64,000 nt of DNA from Phycisphaerae bacterium (GTDB lineage Bacteria > Planctomycetota > Phycisphaerae > Phycisphaerales > SM1A02): NCBI GenBank assembly GCA_002716385.1, contig PBAX01000014.1:124001-188000 (forward strand), read 5' to 3'. The stretch's first letter is position 1, and every line of letters begins with the position of its first letter. The notes under the pieces are model-generated. The model was not told where the DNA came from. It ran no database searches and was given only the letters and a program-made list of their open reading frames with translations. Shown piece by piece: positions 9,458 to 18,306 of this stretch. A program made the translations under genes and the position numbers.

Positions 9458-10993
9458 TCACTGGACAATTCGTTTCCATGTCGTCCCCCCGGAGCCATCC
9501 TTGATCTCGATGCCTTTCTCGAGCAGTTCATCGCGGATGCGATCGGCCGCCGCCCAGTCCTTCCGCTCTCTGGCTTCCACACGTGCCGTCAACTGCGACT
9601 CGATCCACCCGACGTCCAGATCGCCGGCGGCCGGTTCCACCTCGGATTGCAGATCCAGAACACCAAGCACGTGGTTCATCCTGTTCAGAATGTCCCGATC
9701 GATCGACCAGGTCCCATCCCCGTCATCGGCAACCGGCTCGTTCATCGGAACGGAACTCGCAGCCTCAGACAAAACGCCGATGGCGCCAGCCATGTTGAGA
9801 TCGTTTCCAAGCGTCTCCAGAAAACGTGGCCACGCGGCTTCAAGCGGACCGGGGGACGGGCGATGTGACTCGGCATTGGCTTCCAACCATGAGTCCAGTC
9901 GCTTCCATCGATCCACCTGTCGCTGGGCATCCTTGAGACCCTGGAACGTGAAGTTGGAATTGATCCTGTAATGCGTTCGAATCAGCTCGAGTCGGATCGC
10001 CGCCGGAGACACGCCACGATCGAGCAGATCGCGAATGGTGAAGAACGTGCCTGCGGATTTGCTCATCTTGCTGCCGTCCACCATCAGATGGCGCGTATGG
10101 AACCAGTAGCGGGCAAACGACTCCTCACCCGTCGCACCACATGACTGGGCAATTTCACATTCGTGATGTGGAAAGATGTTGTCTTCTCCACCACTGTGCA
10201 GATCGATCACGTCTCCGAGCAGTTGACGAGCCATCACGGAGCACTCGAGATGCCAGCCGGGATAGCCTTCGCCCCATGGACTCGGCCATCGCATGAGATG
10301 CTTCGAGTCCGGCTTCCACAACATGAAATCCGCGGGGTTGCGTTTGACCGCCTGGGTGGCCATGTCCACTCGACCACCCTCGCCGCTCCGGACGGCATCC
10401 AGCGTGTTGCCGGAAAGGCGACCATAGTCGGGGAAGGACTGGACATCGAAATAGACCACGCCATCCTCGGCGACGTAGGCATGGTCTCGTTCGATGAGCG
10501 TTTCGATCAGCTTGATCATGTCGGGCACCATCATGGATGGCCGGGGCATCAGCTCCGAACGCTGTTCGACTTCGAAGGCCACCTTCAGTCCAAGCATCCT
10601 CGCATCCTGGAGAAACGCATCCGCATAGAAATCCGCGATGGCCATCGGATCACCCGGATCGACGTTCGCATCCTCGGGCAGCTTGCCGGACTTCTTGTCC
10701 TCGAGCATCCGTCTGGACGCCACTTCCATCTTGTCCTCGCCACCACCATCGGGATCGGTGTCCTCCGTCATGTGACCGACATCCGTGATGTTCATCACAT
10801 GCAGCACCTGATGTCCCATGACCTCGAGCGTCCGACGAAGAACATCGGCGTTCAGGAAGGAACGGAAGTTTCCGATGTGGGCATAGTCGTAGACGGTCGG
10901 CCCACACGAGTAGAAAGTGACCGGGCCTTCGGGTGACAGCGGCTCGAATCGTTCAACCTGTTTGGTCAGCGTGTTGTAGAGATCCAGTGGCAT
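9458..10993 (-). CDS. cysS: Cysteinyl-tRNA synthetase
   Basis: Class I aminoacyl-tRNA synthetase charging tRNA-Cys. It has the N-terminal zinc-site cysteine and signature YSCGPTVYDYAHIGNFRSFL (HIGH-type motif HIGN), the LHSGGEDNIFPHHECEIAQS segment with zinc ligands, and KMSKSAGTF near the anticodon-binding half. The C-terminal helical domain ends with a typical ADRIRDELLEKGIEIKDG...TTWK segment. I chose the ATG at 10993 (MPLDLYN), giving 511 residues; a TTG codon two residues upstream is less likely. It is followed by coaE on the same strand, and the fucose-synthase-like gene lies 39 bases upstream. Confidence 0.98.
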   Translation of the reverse strand: MPLDLYNTLTKQVERFEPLSPEGPVTFYSCGPTVYDYAHIGNFRSFLNADVLRRTLEVMGHQVLHVMNITDVGHMTEDTDPDGGGEDKMEVASRRMLEDKKSGKLPEDANVDPGDPMAIADFYADAFLQDARMLGLKVAFEVEQRSELMPRPSMMVPDMIKLIETLIERDHAYVAEDGVVYFDVQSFPDYGRLSGNTLDAVRSGEGGRVDMATQAVKRNPADFMLWKPDSKHLMRWPSPWGEGYPGWHLECSVMARQLLGDVIDLHSGGEDNIFPHHECEIAQSCGATGEESFARYWFHTRHLMVDGSKMSKSAGTFFTIRDLLDRGVSPAAIRLELIRTHYRINSNFTFQGLKDAQRQVDRWKRLDSWLEANAESHRPSPGPLEAAWPRFLETLGNDLNMAGAIGVLSEAASSVPMNEPVADDGDGTWSIDRDILNRMNHVLGVLDLQSEVEPAAGDLDVGWIESQLTARVEARERKDWAAADRIRDELLEKGIEIKDGSGGTTWKRIVQ

Positions 10994-11032
10994 GGTCAAA
11001 GAATAGTCCCGCCTGCATCACTTGGGGTGAAC

Positions 11033-11998
11033 TCAGGACTGGATGGAGGCCCGGTGTCTCGGTTCCCACCAGTCCAGCGTCCTTCGAAGACCCTCTTCAA
11101 GCGAAGTTTCCGGCATCCAATCGAGAACGTCCCTCATCCTGCCGATATCCATGCAGACCCTCGGAGCGCCCTCTGGGCTGTCGGTGTCCCAGATGATCTC
11201 GCCGTTGAATCCGGTCACACGACAAGTGGCTTCGACCAACTCCCTGATCCTGGTTTCCAGGCCCGTTCCAAGATTCACGGGACGAGGGTCGTTGAGGCAC
11301 GTGGTTGCCCGAAGAATCCCCTGGGCCGCATCTTCAACATAGAGAAACTCGCGAATTGCGTTGCCTGTACCCCAACAGGTGATGGAGGCATCCCCGCGGT
11401 CACGGGCCTCGATGCATTTTCGAATTGTGGCGGCGACCACATTGCTTCGATCCGGATCGAATCTCGCGCCTGGGCCGTACATGTTCGCCGGCATGACAAC
11501 ACCACAGGAAAGCTCGTACTGATCATATGCCGCCTGCAGCAAGGCGATGCCCGCCCGCTTCGCCTGGGCATATCCCAGATGGGCTGGTTCCGGCGGGCCA
11601 TTCCAAAGATGATCCTCTTGAAAGGGAATGGTTGCGTTCGCCGGGTAGCAGATGCTCGACGCCGTGTAGAGGAATCGCTTCACATCCGAATCAAGGGAGG
11701 CCATGACCAGCGATTCCATCATCCTGCTGTTGTCCAGAAACGCCGTTGCCTGATTGGCTTTCTGCCAGTGCAGGCCACCTTGAGCCGCTGCGAGATGAAT
11801 CACGATGCTCGGCCGAACACGTTCGAACAACGACTTCACTTCATCCGATTGACGCAGATCGCAGTCGTCACGAGTGATTGGATGAATGACATCCACCCCG
11901 TGTGACGACAGGGCCTTCACGACGTGCGATCCGAGAAAGCCACCGGCACCGGTGACCAACACGACATGATCCTCGAGATTCAATGGAGACCGTTCCAT
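11033..11998 (-). CDS. fcl: NAD-dependent sugar epimerase, probably GDP-L-fucose synthase
   Basis: Short-chain dehydrogenase/reductase-type sugar nucleotide enzyme of 321 residues. The NAD(P) motif VTGAGGFLGSHVV is near the N-terminus; the catalytic region has ASSICYP (Ser) and YAQAKRAG (YxxxK). Segments such as NMYGPGARFDPDRSNVVAATI, WGTGNAIREFLYVEDAAQGI and NLGTGLETRIRELV match GDP-L-fucose synthase, which converts GDP-4-keto-6-deoxymannose to GDP-L-fucose for surface polysaccharides. A different epimerase specificity is possible. The ATG at 11998 was preferred over a GTG six codons upstream. No GDP-mannose dehydratase partner is adjacent. Confidence 0.82.
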   Translation of the reverse strand: MERSPLNLEDHVVLVTGAGGFLGSHVVKALSSHGVDVIHPITRDDCDLRQSDEVKSLFERVRPSIVIHLAAAQGGLHWQKANQATAFLDNSRMMESLVMASLDSDVKRFLYTASSICYPANATIPFQEDHLWNGPPEPAHLGYAQAKRAGIALLQAAYDQYELSCGVVMPANMYGPGARFDPDRSNVVAATIRKCIEARDRGDASITCWGTGNAIREFLYVEDAAQGILRATTCLNDPRPVNLGTGLETRIRELVEATCRVTGFNGEIIWDTDSPEGAPRVCMDIGRMRDVLDWMPETSLEEGLRRTLDWWEPRHRASIQS

Positions 11999-12043
11999 GT
12001 CACTTCGATGGTACACGCATGAGTGCTCGGATCGGAATGCCGA

Positions 12044-12460
12044 TCAGCCCGCCAGATTCGTTCCGTGATCCCCGATTGATCCCGAGGCCCCCGAATCGAT
12101 CCGGGCAACGACCTGTTGCCATGTCTCCAGCTCGAACTCAAGGAACTTCACGACCTGATCGGCCGCCTCAAGATCTCTCGAACCACAGGCATCGGTGACG
12201 GTTCGATAGAGGTACACGCCGGTTGAACGAAGATGGCTCACGAGGGATGGATCGACCGTCGAAGACTCGGATGGCATGAGTTCGAGCAGCAGTGATCGAA
12301 GTCGGCCGCCTGTCCGCATGATGCCTTCGCCATTGTGCTGACCGATCTCTTCGGCCAGTTGCCGGGATTCCACCACTGCCCGCTGGAGAAGCATCGTTCG
12401 AAGCTGGACTGGTGACGAGGTCATCACCTTGGTTCGCGCATAGGATTCGAATGCAGTCAT
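12044..12460 (-). CDS. fliS: FliS-like flagellar chaperone
   Basis: A 138-residue, mostly helical protein located 77 bases downstream of fliD on the same strand, the usual place of fliS. The pattern fits FliS: an N-terminal Tyr (ESYARTKVMTSSPVQLRTMLLQRAVVESRQLAEEI), a central helix, and a helix ending ELETWQQVV. FliS binds the C-terminus of flagellin in the cytoplasm to prevent premature assembly. Similarity is by pattern and context, and sequence divergence is considerable, so confidence is moderate. No flagellin gene is visible in the window. Confidence 0.65.
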   Translation of the reverse strand: MTAFESYARTKVMTSSPVQLRTMLLQRAVVESRQLAEEIGQHNGEGIMRTGGRLRSLLLELMPSESSTVDPSLVSHLRSTGVYLYRTVTDACGSRDLEAADQVVKFLEFELETWQQVVARIDSGASGSIGDHGTNLAG

Positions 12461-12537
12461 GGGGTATCACATCGGCAGATTGAAGGTGCGCACCGTCAAT
12501 CAACCGAATTCGATTTCCATGATCCGATAAGAACCGC

Positions 12538-15500
12538 TCAGACGAACAAACCGCCTGAATTCATTCCCGATCCCATGGAAAGCAGGGCGACCGACTGGCT
12601 CTGCATCAACGCCAACGCCTCCTCCATGGCCGCAAACTCCGCGATCAGGCGAACCCGTCTCGCTTCCATCCGTGCATCGAGTATGTCCAGTCGATCCATT
12701 GCCAGATCGATCCGACTCTGCCAGGACTCGTCGGCTCTGGTCAACGTGCCGCTCTCGCTGCCGGTAAAGCTCTCGAGCAGATTGTCCAGTCGAAGCCCGA
12801 GCCCTTCGCCCTCATCCATTTCGGCGGTGAAGAGCTGCTCGACCTCCTCTCGACGAGTCGACCAGACTTCCGAGAAGGTGGCCTCGTCGAACTCGATACG
12901 ACCGCCGGCCCCGATCGTTATGCCGACCGACCAGAGCCCCTCGAGCGAAATCGAATCGCTTTCAAATCGTTGCTGAAGAGAGGACATGAGCACGCGACGG
13001 ATCCGCGACACCGTCGGATCGCCGTGGAGAATGCCGCGTTCGTTCGTATCCGGGTCATACCCACTGACTGAATCAATGCGTTCGAGAACCTGATTGATCG
13101 CATCGACGAAGGCTCTCAGGGATTCGATGGCCGTCGTCTCGTCCCTCGAGACCGTTACGGTCACGGGCTGGTTCGAGACCTCGAGAAGATCCAGCGTCAA
13201 GCCATCGATCACGTTCTCCAGATGGTTGGAACCATGGGTGATCATCACGCCTTCGGTCACGTCATCGCCGAAGACGATCCGGGCATCCTGTCCAGTGACG
13301 ACATCCTCCATTGTCACGTCGATGCCATCGAGATCGAGAACCATTCGGCCGGCCACACCACTGACCTCACTTGTCAGACTCATTCGCCAGGGCGCCGATG
13401 GATCCCCGGTACTCACCAGCGCAGCGGTTACATCGGCACCGGATTCATTGATCTGTTCGACGAGCTGGCGGAGTGTCGTCTGGGAATCGACCGACAGAAC
13501 GGTTTCCCATGATCCATCGATCCCCACATCGGATTCGCCTTCCAATTGAAGATCCGAAGCCGTCGATCCCGAGAGCGATTCAACCTGCATCGTCACAACC
13601 GACTGGTTCTCTGCTGCCGTCGATTCGAGATAGAGACCATCGCCTGAATCATTGATGCGGGCATTCACCGCAAGGCCTCGGCTGTTGATGAGATCGATCA
13701 CATCCTGAACGGTCTGATGCCCCTGCGACAAGGTGACCGTCGCCGTCGCACCCGTCGCATCACGTAGCCGGAAAGAACCTGTACCGATGCCGCGTCCCTG
13801 GTTGAGATCGTCAAGCAGCATCGATTCTGAAATCCAGCGATGCTGGAGATTGCCCGTTTCCACGAATGAGACATCGTCGTCGACCGCGAGCCCCATCTGA
13901 TCCGCCAGTGATCCCTGCACCTCGAGGTTCCCGTCCCCGTCCATCGCCTGGATTCGAATGCCGGTGCGACCAATCTGGAATTCGACGGCCAATGAACTGG
14001 AAGATGCCCATTCATTGAGCGCGTTGATGAGTTCATCGAGCGTCTCATGCTGTGAAAGTCCCGAGATGCTTGCCGAGTTTCCGAGTCGATCAGTCAACTC
14101 GAGTTCGTCGGCTTCCTGAAGCCCCTGACCACCGAACAATTGGTGCACCAGAACCGATCCGGGAGATCCCATGATGCGTCGACCGGAGATGATGCCCTCT
14201 TCCTCGACACCATCCCCGAAGCCAAGCGCCTTGTAGGCGGTTGCATTGGACGATGTCCCGCCGACCGAGAAGATGGATGTTCCCGTTGTCGTGTCTTCGA
14301 TTTCCAGTCGAAGACCATCCTCCGAGATCCTTGCGTTGATCGCGCCACCATTGGCCAGACCCGCTTGGTCAGTCGAGTTGTTGATGGCGTCCAGTACATC
14401 CTGGAGAGTCGGTGATCCGCTGCCGCCGAATGCCGAGACCTCGAGACCTTCGAATCCACCAAGTGAACCGGCATCGTTGAGAAGTCCGAGATCCTCCGCG
14501 GTCGCATCGCCACCCGTACCCGCGCCATGAACCATCACCGTGTCCGCGGAGTCGGCCGCCTGAATGTTGAATCCCAGCTGGTCATCCCGGTACCCCAGTG
14601 TCACGGCCCCACCTGTAGCCGAAGCAACTCGTGATCGAACATCACCAGCGGTCACGCATCCCGTGAGATCGATGTCCCAGCTTGTCGACTGGCCGGAACT
14701 GCCTTCGACCAGCTCTATGGTCAGTTCCGCGGTTTCGACATCCGTGTCGATGGACACGCCGGTCCCCTCGTTGAAGCCGGAGAGAAGTGTGTCGTCGTCG
14801 ATCCTGACGACTGTTCCACTGGATAGATCCACTCCAAAGACGCGGCCGTCACTTGTATTGATGCGGATATCCGCAAGTCCCTCGCGAACAAGAACACCGT
14901 TGCCGTCGTTCAAGGCCGCCAGTGAAAGTCCGCCTCCCAGGAAGGCGAGATTGCTTCCGTTCAAAGTCCCATCCTGCGATTCACCCAGAATGCCCAGATC
15001 GGTAGCTGTCGACGAGCCGGCTGACTCAGATACGGAGAAGGCGTTGCCCGAAGCAGATTCGAGGATGATGGCGCCGTTGTTCAAGCTGGCGGTGATGCCC
15101 AGTTCATTTTCCGAGAGTCGATCGATCACATCGTTGATGGTCGCGACATCGCCGAGATCGATTGTTTCCGATTCGCCCGTATCGATGTTCACAAGCGATA
15201 CGTACCCGCGTTCAACACCTTCGCCACCATTGAGCCATGTCAGCGGCATGTCTTCCTGCAAACCACCGCCGCCAAGTTCCAGTGTGGCGCCCTGCAGTCC
15301 AAGCGCCGATTCATCGGATGCGAATCCACTTGTGAGTATCTGATGATTCGTGGCCAAGCCCGCCACGATGAATTGATAGAGACCCGGCGATGACGAGGAG
15401 GACGCCTGCGCCTGCAGAACGGCGTTGTCACTGGAAGTCGCCATGACCGCCTGGAAGATGCTGCGTGAACTCAATGGGGATGTCGCAGACGACATGGCGA

Positions 15501-15666
15501 GCAGACCTGCGTTGAGGTCGAGCAACGCGGACTGCCTCGACTGCATCAAGCCGACTCTCGCCTCAAGACGTGAACGGCCCTGTGATTGGAATGCCATCAT
15601 TCGCTGCACGAGCGTGGCCGTGTCGAATCCGCTGACAAGTCCGTACCCAGATGGAATGGATCCCAT
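12538..15666 (-). CDS. fliD: Flagellar filament cap protein FliD (HAP2), enlarged
   Basis: FliD forms the cap at the tip of the growing flagellar filament. The N-terminal domain starts GYGLVSGFDTATLVQRMMAFQSQ and the C-terminal domain includes a NVIDGLTLDLLEVS segment and SLRAFVDAINQVLERIDSVSGYDP, both FliD hallmarks; the C-terminus has a coiled-coil with ILDARMEARRVRLIAEFAAMEEALA. At 1042 residues it is about twice the usual length. The extra middle part (residues about 160-770) holds some five or six flagellin_IN-like modules with TINDVIDRL, TLQDVLDAINN, TLDELINALNE, TVQDVIDLINS and TLRQLVEQINES. The ATG at 15666 follows GGGAGG by six bases; eight upstream residues in the open frame are not coding. 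Confidence 0.93.
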   Translation of the reverse strand: MGSIPSGYGLVSGFDTATLVQRMMAFQSQGRSRLEARVGLMQSRQSALLDLNAGLLAMSSATSPLSSRSIFQAVMATSSDNAVLQAQASSSSSPGLYQFIVAGLATNHQILTSGFASDESALGLQGATLELGGGGLQEDMPLTWLNGGEGVERGYVSLVNIDTGESETIDLGDVATINDVIDRLSENELGITASLNNGAIILESASGNAFSVSESAGSSTATDLGILGESQDGTLNGSNLAFLGGGLSLAALNDGNGVLVREGLADIRINTSDGRVFGVDLSSGTVVRIDDDTLLSGFNEGTGVSIDTDVETAELTIELVEGSSGQSTSWDIDLTGCVTAGDVRSRVASATGGAVTLGYRDDQLGFNIQAADSADTVMVHGAGTGGDATAEDLGLLNDAGSLGGFEGLEVSAFGGSGSPTLQDVLDAINNSTDQAGLANGGAINARISEDGLRLEIEDTTTGTSIFSVGGTSSNATAYKALGFGDGVEEEGIISGRRIMGSPGSVLVHQLFGGQGLQEADELELTDRLGNSASISGLSQHETLDELINALNEWASSSSLAVEFQIGRTGIRIQAMDGDGNLEVQGSLADQMGLAVDDDVSFVETGNLQHRWISESMLLDDLNQGRGIGTGSFRLRDATGATATVTLSQGHQTVQDVIDLINSRGLAVNARINDSGDGLYLESTAAENQSVVTMQVESLSGSTASDLQLEGESDVGIDGSWETVLSVDSQTTLRQLVEQINESGADVTAALVSTGDPSAPWRMSLTSEVSGVAGRMVLDLDGIDVTMEDVVTGQDARIVFGDDVTEGVMITHGSNHLENVIDGLTLDLLEVSNQPVTVTVSRDETTAIESLRAFVDAINQVLERIDSVSGYDPDTNERGILHGDPTVSRIRRVLMSSLQQRFESDSISLEGLWSVGITIGAGGRIEFDEATFSEVWSTRREEVEQLFTAEMDEGEGLGLRLDNLLESFTGSESGTLTRADESWQSRIDLAMDRLDILDARMEARRVRLIAEFAAMEEALALMQSQSVALLSMGSGMNSGGLFV

Positions 15667-15713
15667 GATGCCTCCCTGCTGCAAAGTCACTGCGCACCGA
15701 CAGCATCGAATAC

Positions 15714-15731
15714 CTGCAAATGGCGGACCGA
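15714..15731 (-). promoter_or_regulatory. Possible sigma-54-type promoter upstream of fliD
   Basis: The minus strand reads CGGTCCGCCATTTGCAG, with GG and GC exactly ten bases apart and TTTGCA around the -12 element, about 50 bases before the fliD start. This matches the core of the sigma-54 consensus. GG-N10-GC occurs often by chance in GC-rich DNA, so this is only a candidate; flagellar genes are frequent sigma-54 targets in other bacteria. Confidence 0.25.
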
Positions 15732-15852
15732 TGTTGGAACGTCGATTGGGAACGGCCAGGAGGCTTCATGTCCGAAGCCGACGAACACAACGCGCACTTT
15801 CTGCGCATCGCGGTAGCAGAGAGTTCCTGATGTCCGTTCACTCGATCGCGGT

Positions 15853-16797
15853 CTAGGCGTCCGGCTTGAAGTCGAGTCGGTTCATCAAACCGTCGAACTG
15901 ATCCAGGTCGTAGAAGTCCACAACCAGCTGACCCGCCCCTTTCTTGCGACCCGTCCTGATCTGAACGCGTGTGCCAAGATGCTCGCCAAGTTGCCTGGCC
16001 AATTCCTCATGCTGATGCCTGACGACATCAACGCCTGACTTGGGGGTCTTTGAAGATGATTGCTTCGCAGGCGCGGCATCCTGAACCCGCCGCTCCAACT
16101 CGCGGACAGACCAACCGGACCGCATCGCCTCACGAGCGAGCTTCAAACGCCGCTCAATGTTAGTAATTGCTAACAATGAGCGGCCATGGCCAGCCGTCAG
16201 ATCGCCCGCTCTCACAAGCTCTCGGGTCCCTTGATCGAGATCATTCAATCGAATCTGATTGGTGACCGCAGAACGAGTCAATCCAACCTGGTCGGCAATT
16301 TCCTGATGCGTCAAACCGAAGTCATCCTGCAGACCAAGGAAGGCTTCTGCACGTTCGATAGGATTCAGATCCTCTCGCTGGAGGTTCTCAACCAGAGCCC
16401 ATTCAGCAGATGTGCGATCATCCAGATCACGAATGACGGCAGGAATAGATTCCAGGCCAGCAGCTTTGGCCGCTCTCCAACGACGCTCACCGACCACCAA
16501 CTCGTACCCCGTAGAGACGGATCGAACCACTACAGGCTGCATCAATCCAGACAGCTTGATGGACTCCGAGAGGGCCTTCAAAGCTTCTGGATCAAAGTCC
16601 TGACGGGGCTGATGGGGATTAGGATGAACCTGGGCAACTGGAATTGTGGCAAGGCCCTCACCAGTAGGGGAGGGGGGAGGCGGCGGCTTTTTATCAACTG
16701 CCTCTACTCCAGAACCACCATCCGATACTGGTACCGCAACCGGCTTAGCGATCATGCTGCTAAGCCCTTTTCCCAAACGCTTCTTCCTTGAAGCCAT
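15853..16797 (-). CDS. parB: Chromosome partitioning protein ParB
   Basis: ParB is a CTP-dependent sliding clamp that loads at parS sites. The 314 residues include the N-terminal domain (IPVAQVHPNPHQPRQDFDPEALKAL), the CTP-binding motif GERRWRA with ENLQREDLNPIE, a helix-turn-helix (GLTRSAVTNQIRLNDL), GHGRSLL, and a C-terminal dimerisation segment. The ATG is preceded by AAGGAG seven bases upstream. A perfect parS lies 47 bases before the start. Unusually, parA is not adjacent but about 12 kb away on the other strand. An inverted repeat lies within the coding region. Confidence 0.97.
   Translation of the reverse strand: MASRKKRLGKGLSSMIAKPVAVPVSDGGSGVEAVDKKPPPPPSPTGEGLATIPVAQVHPNPHQPRQDFDPEALKALSESIKLSGLMQPVVVRSVSTGYELVVGERRWRAAKAAGLESIPAVIRDLDDRTSAEWALVENLQREDLNPIERAEAFLGLQDDFGLTHQEIADQVGLTRSAVTNQIRLNDLDQGTRELVRAGDLTAGHGRSLLAITNIERRLKLAREAMRSGWSVRELERRVQDAAPAKQSSSKTPKSGVDVVRHQHEELARQLGEHLGTRVQIRTGRKKGAGQLVVDFYDLDQFDGLMNRLDFKPDA
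16150..16183. repeat. Inverted repeat within parB
   Basis: Two 14-base arms (CCGCTCAATGTTAG and CTAACAATGAGCGG) pair at 13 of 14 positions around the six-base spacer TAATTG. It lies in the codons for the GHGRSLL region of ParB. It could fold as an RNA hairpin in the parB message or be a palindromic protein-binding site; no function is known. Confidence 0.6.
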
Positions 16798-16843
16798 CCT
16801 GCTCTCCTTGATAGCGAGACATGGCTAGCGAAAAGACTACTGA

Positions 16844-16859
16844 TGTTTCACGTGAAACA
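16844..16859. promoter_or_regulatory. parS centromere site
   Basis: The 16-base palindrome TGTTTCACGTGAAACA is identical to the well-known chromosomal parS consensus recognised by ParB/Spo0J. One more base on each side extends the palindrome to 18. It lies between parB and its predicted promoter, so ParB loading here could also affect parB expression. Confidence 0.95.
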
Positions 16860-16892
16860 TGTTGCCATCTGACGCTCCGCCATGACATGCTG

Positions 16893-16921
16893 TTTATCGC
16901 ATGAAGTCAGCATCACGTCAA
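16893..16921 (-). promoter_or_regulatory. Candidate sigma-70-type promoter of parB
   Basis: The minus strand reads TTGACG, 17 bases, then GATAAA. The -35 hexamer matches five of six consensus bases and the -10 four of six, with ideal spacing. Transcription would start about 30 bases before parS and run through it into parB. Confidence 0.45.
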
Positions 16922-17189
16922 CAGAAGCAAAGCATCCCAAGCCAGAGACAACTGGAAATAACAGACACTAACTAAAAGACCAGGCGATACCAAATCAAAT
17001 ATGGCCAGATGAACCAGGAAAGGCCCCAGCACACTCACGCTCGCGAGATCTAATCCAGGATGAAAGCGACAACAGCAGCAGCGCGTGGATACATGCAAAT
17101 TTGATGATTTTAGACGTCATTTTAAATCATTTAGATGCTATTAGCGCTAAGTTGTTATAAAGTACGCCTATTGTTGCTAAATTAATCGA

Positions 17190-18251
17190 TCAGTCGCTTA
17201 AAATCACAACATCTTTAGGGTCGACGTACAGACTAGCCTGTTCACCTGGCATTGGCCGGTGGCCTTGATTCAATGCAACAGTTCGAACCGAGTAGCCTCC
17301 CTGAAAAGCGACTACCGCCTGAGTCATGTCCCCAAGGAAGACGACGTCTTTCACCTCGCCTTGGACCGCAATCGTGCCATCTCCGGGCTGCCATCTAAAG
17401 GCTTCTGGCCGAATTGAGCAGGTCACGTTCCCCCCATCGGGAATCTCGCCTGCTGAAGGCTCTGCCCGAACAGCTCCAACTGCTGTCTCCAAAGTGACTT
17501 GCGAACCCTCTCGAGGCCCCACTGTCGCGGGCAGCAAATTGGTTTCACCCAGAAACTCGGCTACAAACCTCGTAATGGGCTGCTGATACAGCTCTCTGGG
17601 AGGGCCCAGTTGCTGAACTTGGCCGTCCTTCAGGACCGCCATCCGATCGGCCATCGACAGGGCTTCTTCCTGGTCATGGGTCACATAGACCGTGGTGATG
17701 CCACTTGATTTACAGAGACGGCGAATCTCCTGCCTCATTTCAAGCCGAAGCTTGGCATCGAGATTACTCAGCGGCTCATCGAGAAGAAGCACGTTCGGCT
17801 TGATGACCAACGCCCTGCCAAGGGCCACCCGCTGCTGCTGGCCGCCGGAGAGCTGGTTTGGACGCCGGTCGGCGTAGGGAGCCATCTGGACAGCTTCCAG
17901 AGCTTCCATGACCTGCTTTTTACGGCTTTTAGGGTCAACTTTGCGTACTTTCAGGCCATAGGCGACGTTTTCGGCAACGGTCATGTGCGGCCAGAGGGCA
18001 TAGCTCTGGAAGACCATTCCAGTGTTTCTCTTGTTCGGAGGAAGGTAGGTCACATCCTTGTCATCAAAGGAAATCCGCCCGCCTGTGGGATCGATGAAAC
18101 CGGCGATCATCCGTAAAAGCGTGGTCTTTCCGCAGCCCGAGGGGCCCAGCAGAAAGAAGAGATCGCCCGACTCGATGCGAAGATCTATCCCATCAACAGC
18201 AGTTGTACTGCCGAACTTTTTCGTGATGCCTTCGATGCTGATGCACGTCAT
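17190..18251 (-). CDS. ABC transporter ATP-binding protein (sugar/polyamine/iron importer type)
   Basis: ATPase subunit of 353 residues of the family that energises sugar, polyamine or ferric-iron importers. Walker A (GPSGCGKTT), Q-loop (VFQSYALWPH), signature LSGGQQQRVALGRAL, Walker B (VLLLDEPLSNLD), D-loop and H-loop (VYVTHDQEEAL) are all intact. A C-terminal TOBE-like domain follows (CSIRPEAF, then a final beta-rich segment ending in DPKDVVILSD). The ATG at 18251 (MTCISIEGITKKFG) is the natural start; the open frame upstream to 18425 looks non-coding and overlaps the divergent gene. No permease or binding-protein genes are adjacent, so it is an orphan ATPase and its substrate cannot be told. 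Confidence 0.92.
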   Translation of the reverse strand: MTCISIEGITKKFGSTTAVDGIDLRIESGDLFFLLGPSGCGKTTLLRMIAGFIDPTGGRISFDDKDVTYLPPNKRNTGMVFQSYALWPHMTVAENVAYGLKVRKVDPKSRKKQVMEALEAVQMAPYADRRPNQLSGGQQQRVALGRALVIKPNVLLLDEPLSNLDAKLRLEMRQEIRRLCKSSGITTVYVTHDQEEALSMADRMAVLKDGQVQQLGPPRELYQQPITRFVAEFLGETNLLPATVGPREGSQVTLETAVGAVRAEPSAGEIPDGGNVTCSIRPEAFRWQPGDGTIAVQGEVKDVVFLGDMTQAVVAFQGGYSVRTVALNQGHRPMPGEQASLYVDPKDVVILSD

Positions 18252-18306
18252 ATCCACATGACGATAGCAGGAAAGAAGAAGGTCGCATATCGACCACTTA
18301 TCCACG

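Larger units (their letters stand above)
16798..17189. other. Gene-free, partly AT-rich region upstream of parB
   Basis: About 390 bases without a convincing gene. It contains a perfect parS, a promoter-like sequence for parB, and, at roughly 17096-17189, a stretch clearly richer in A+T than its surroundings with the palindrome TTAGCGCTAA (17141-17150), an ATGATTT/AAATCAT inverted repeat and GACGTC. One weak DnaA-box-like sequence (CGTGGATAC, about 17084-17092, 7 of 9 matches) is present. The surrounding parB, DciA-like, mnmE and yidC genes make it a reasonable, unproven candidate for an origin-associated region. Confidence 0.5.

Noticed and set aside
16913-17098. 61-residue minus-strand frame upstream of parB
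   Set aside because: No ribosome-binding site, low-complexity content, and it lies in a likely regulatory region.
18298-18306. Single DnaA-box-like TTATCCACG as an origin
   Set aside because: One box with one mismatch is expected by chance; no cluster was seen. Kept only as a remark.
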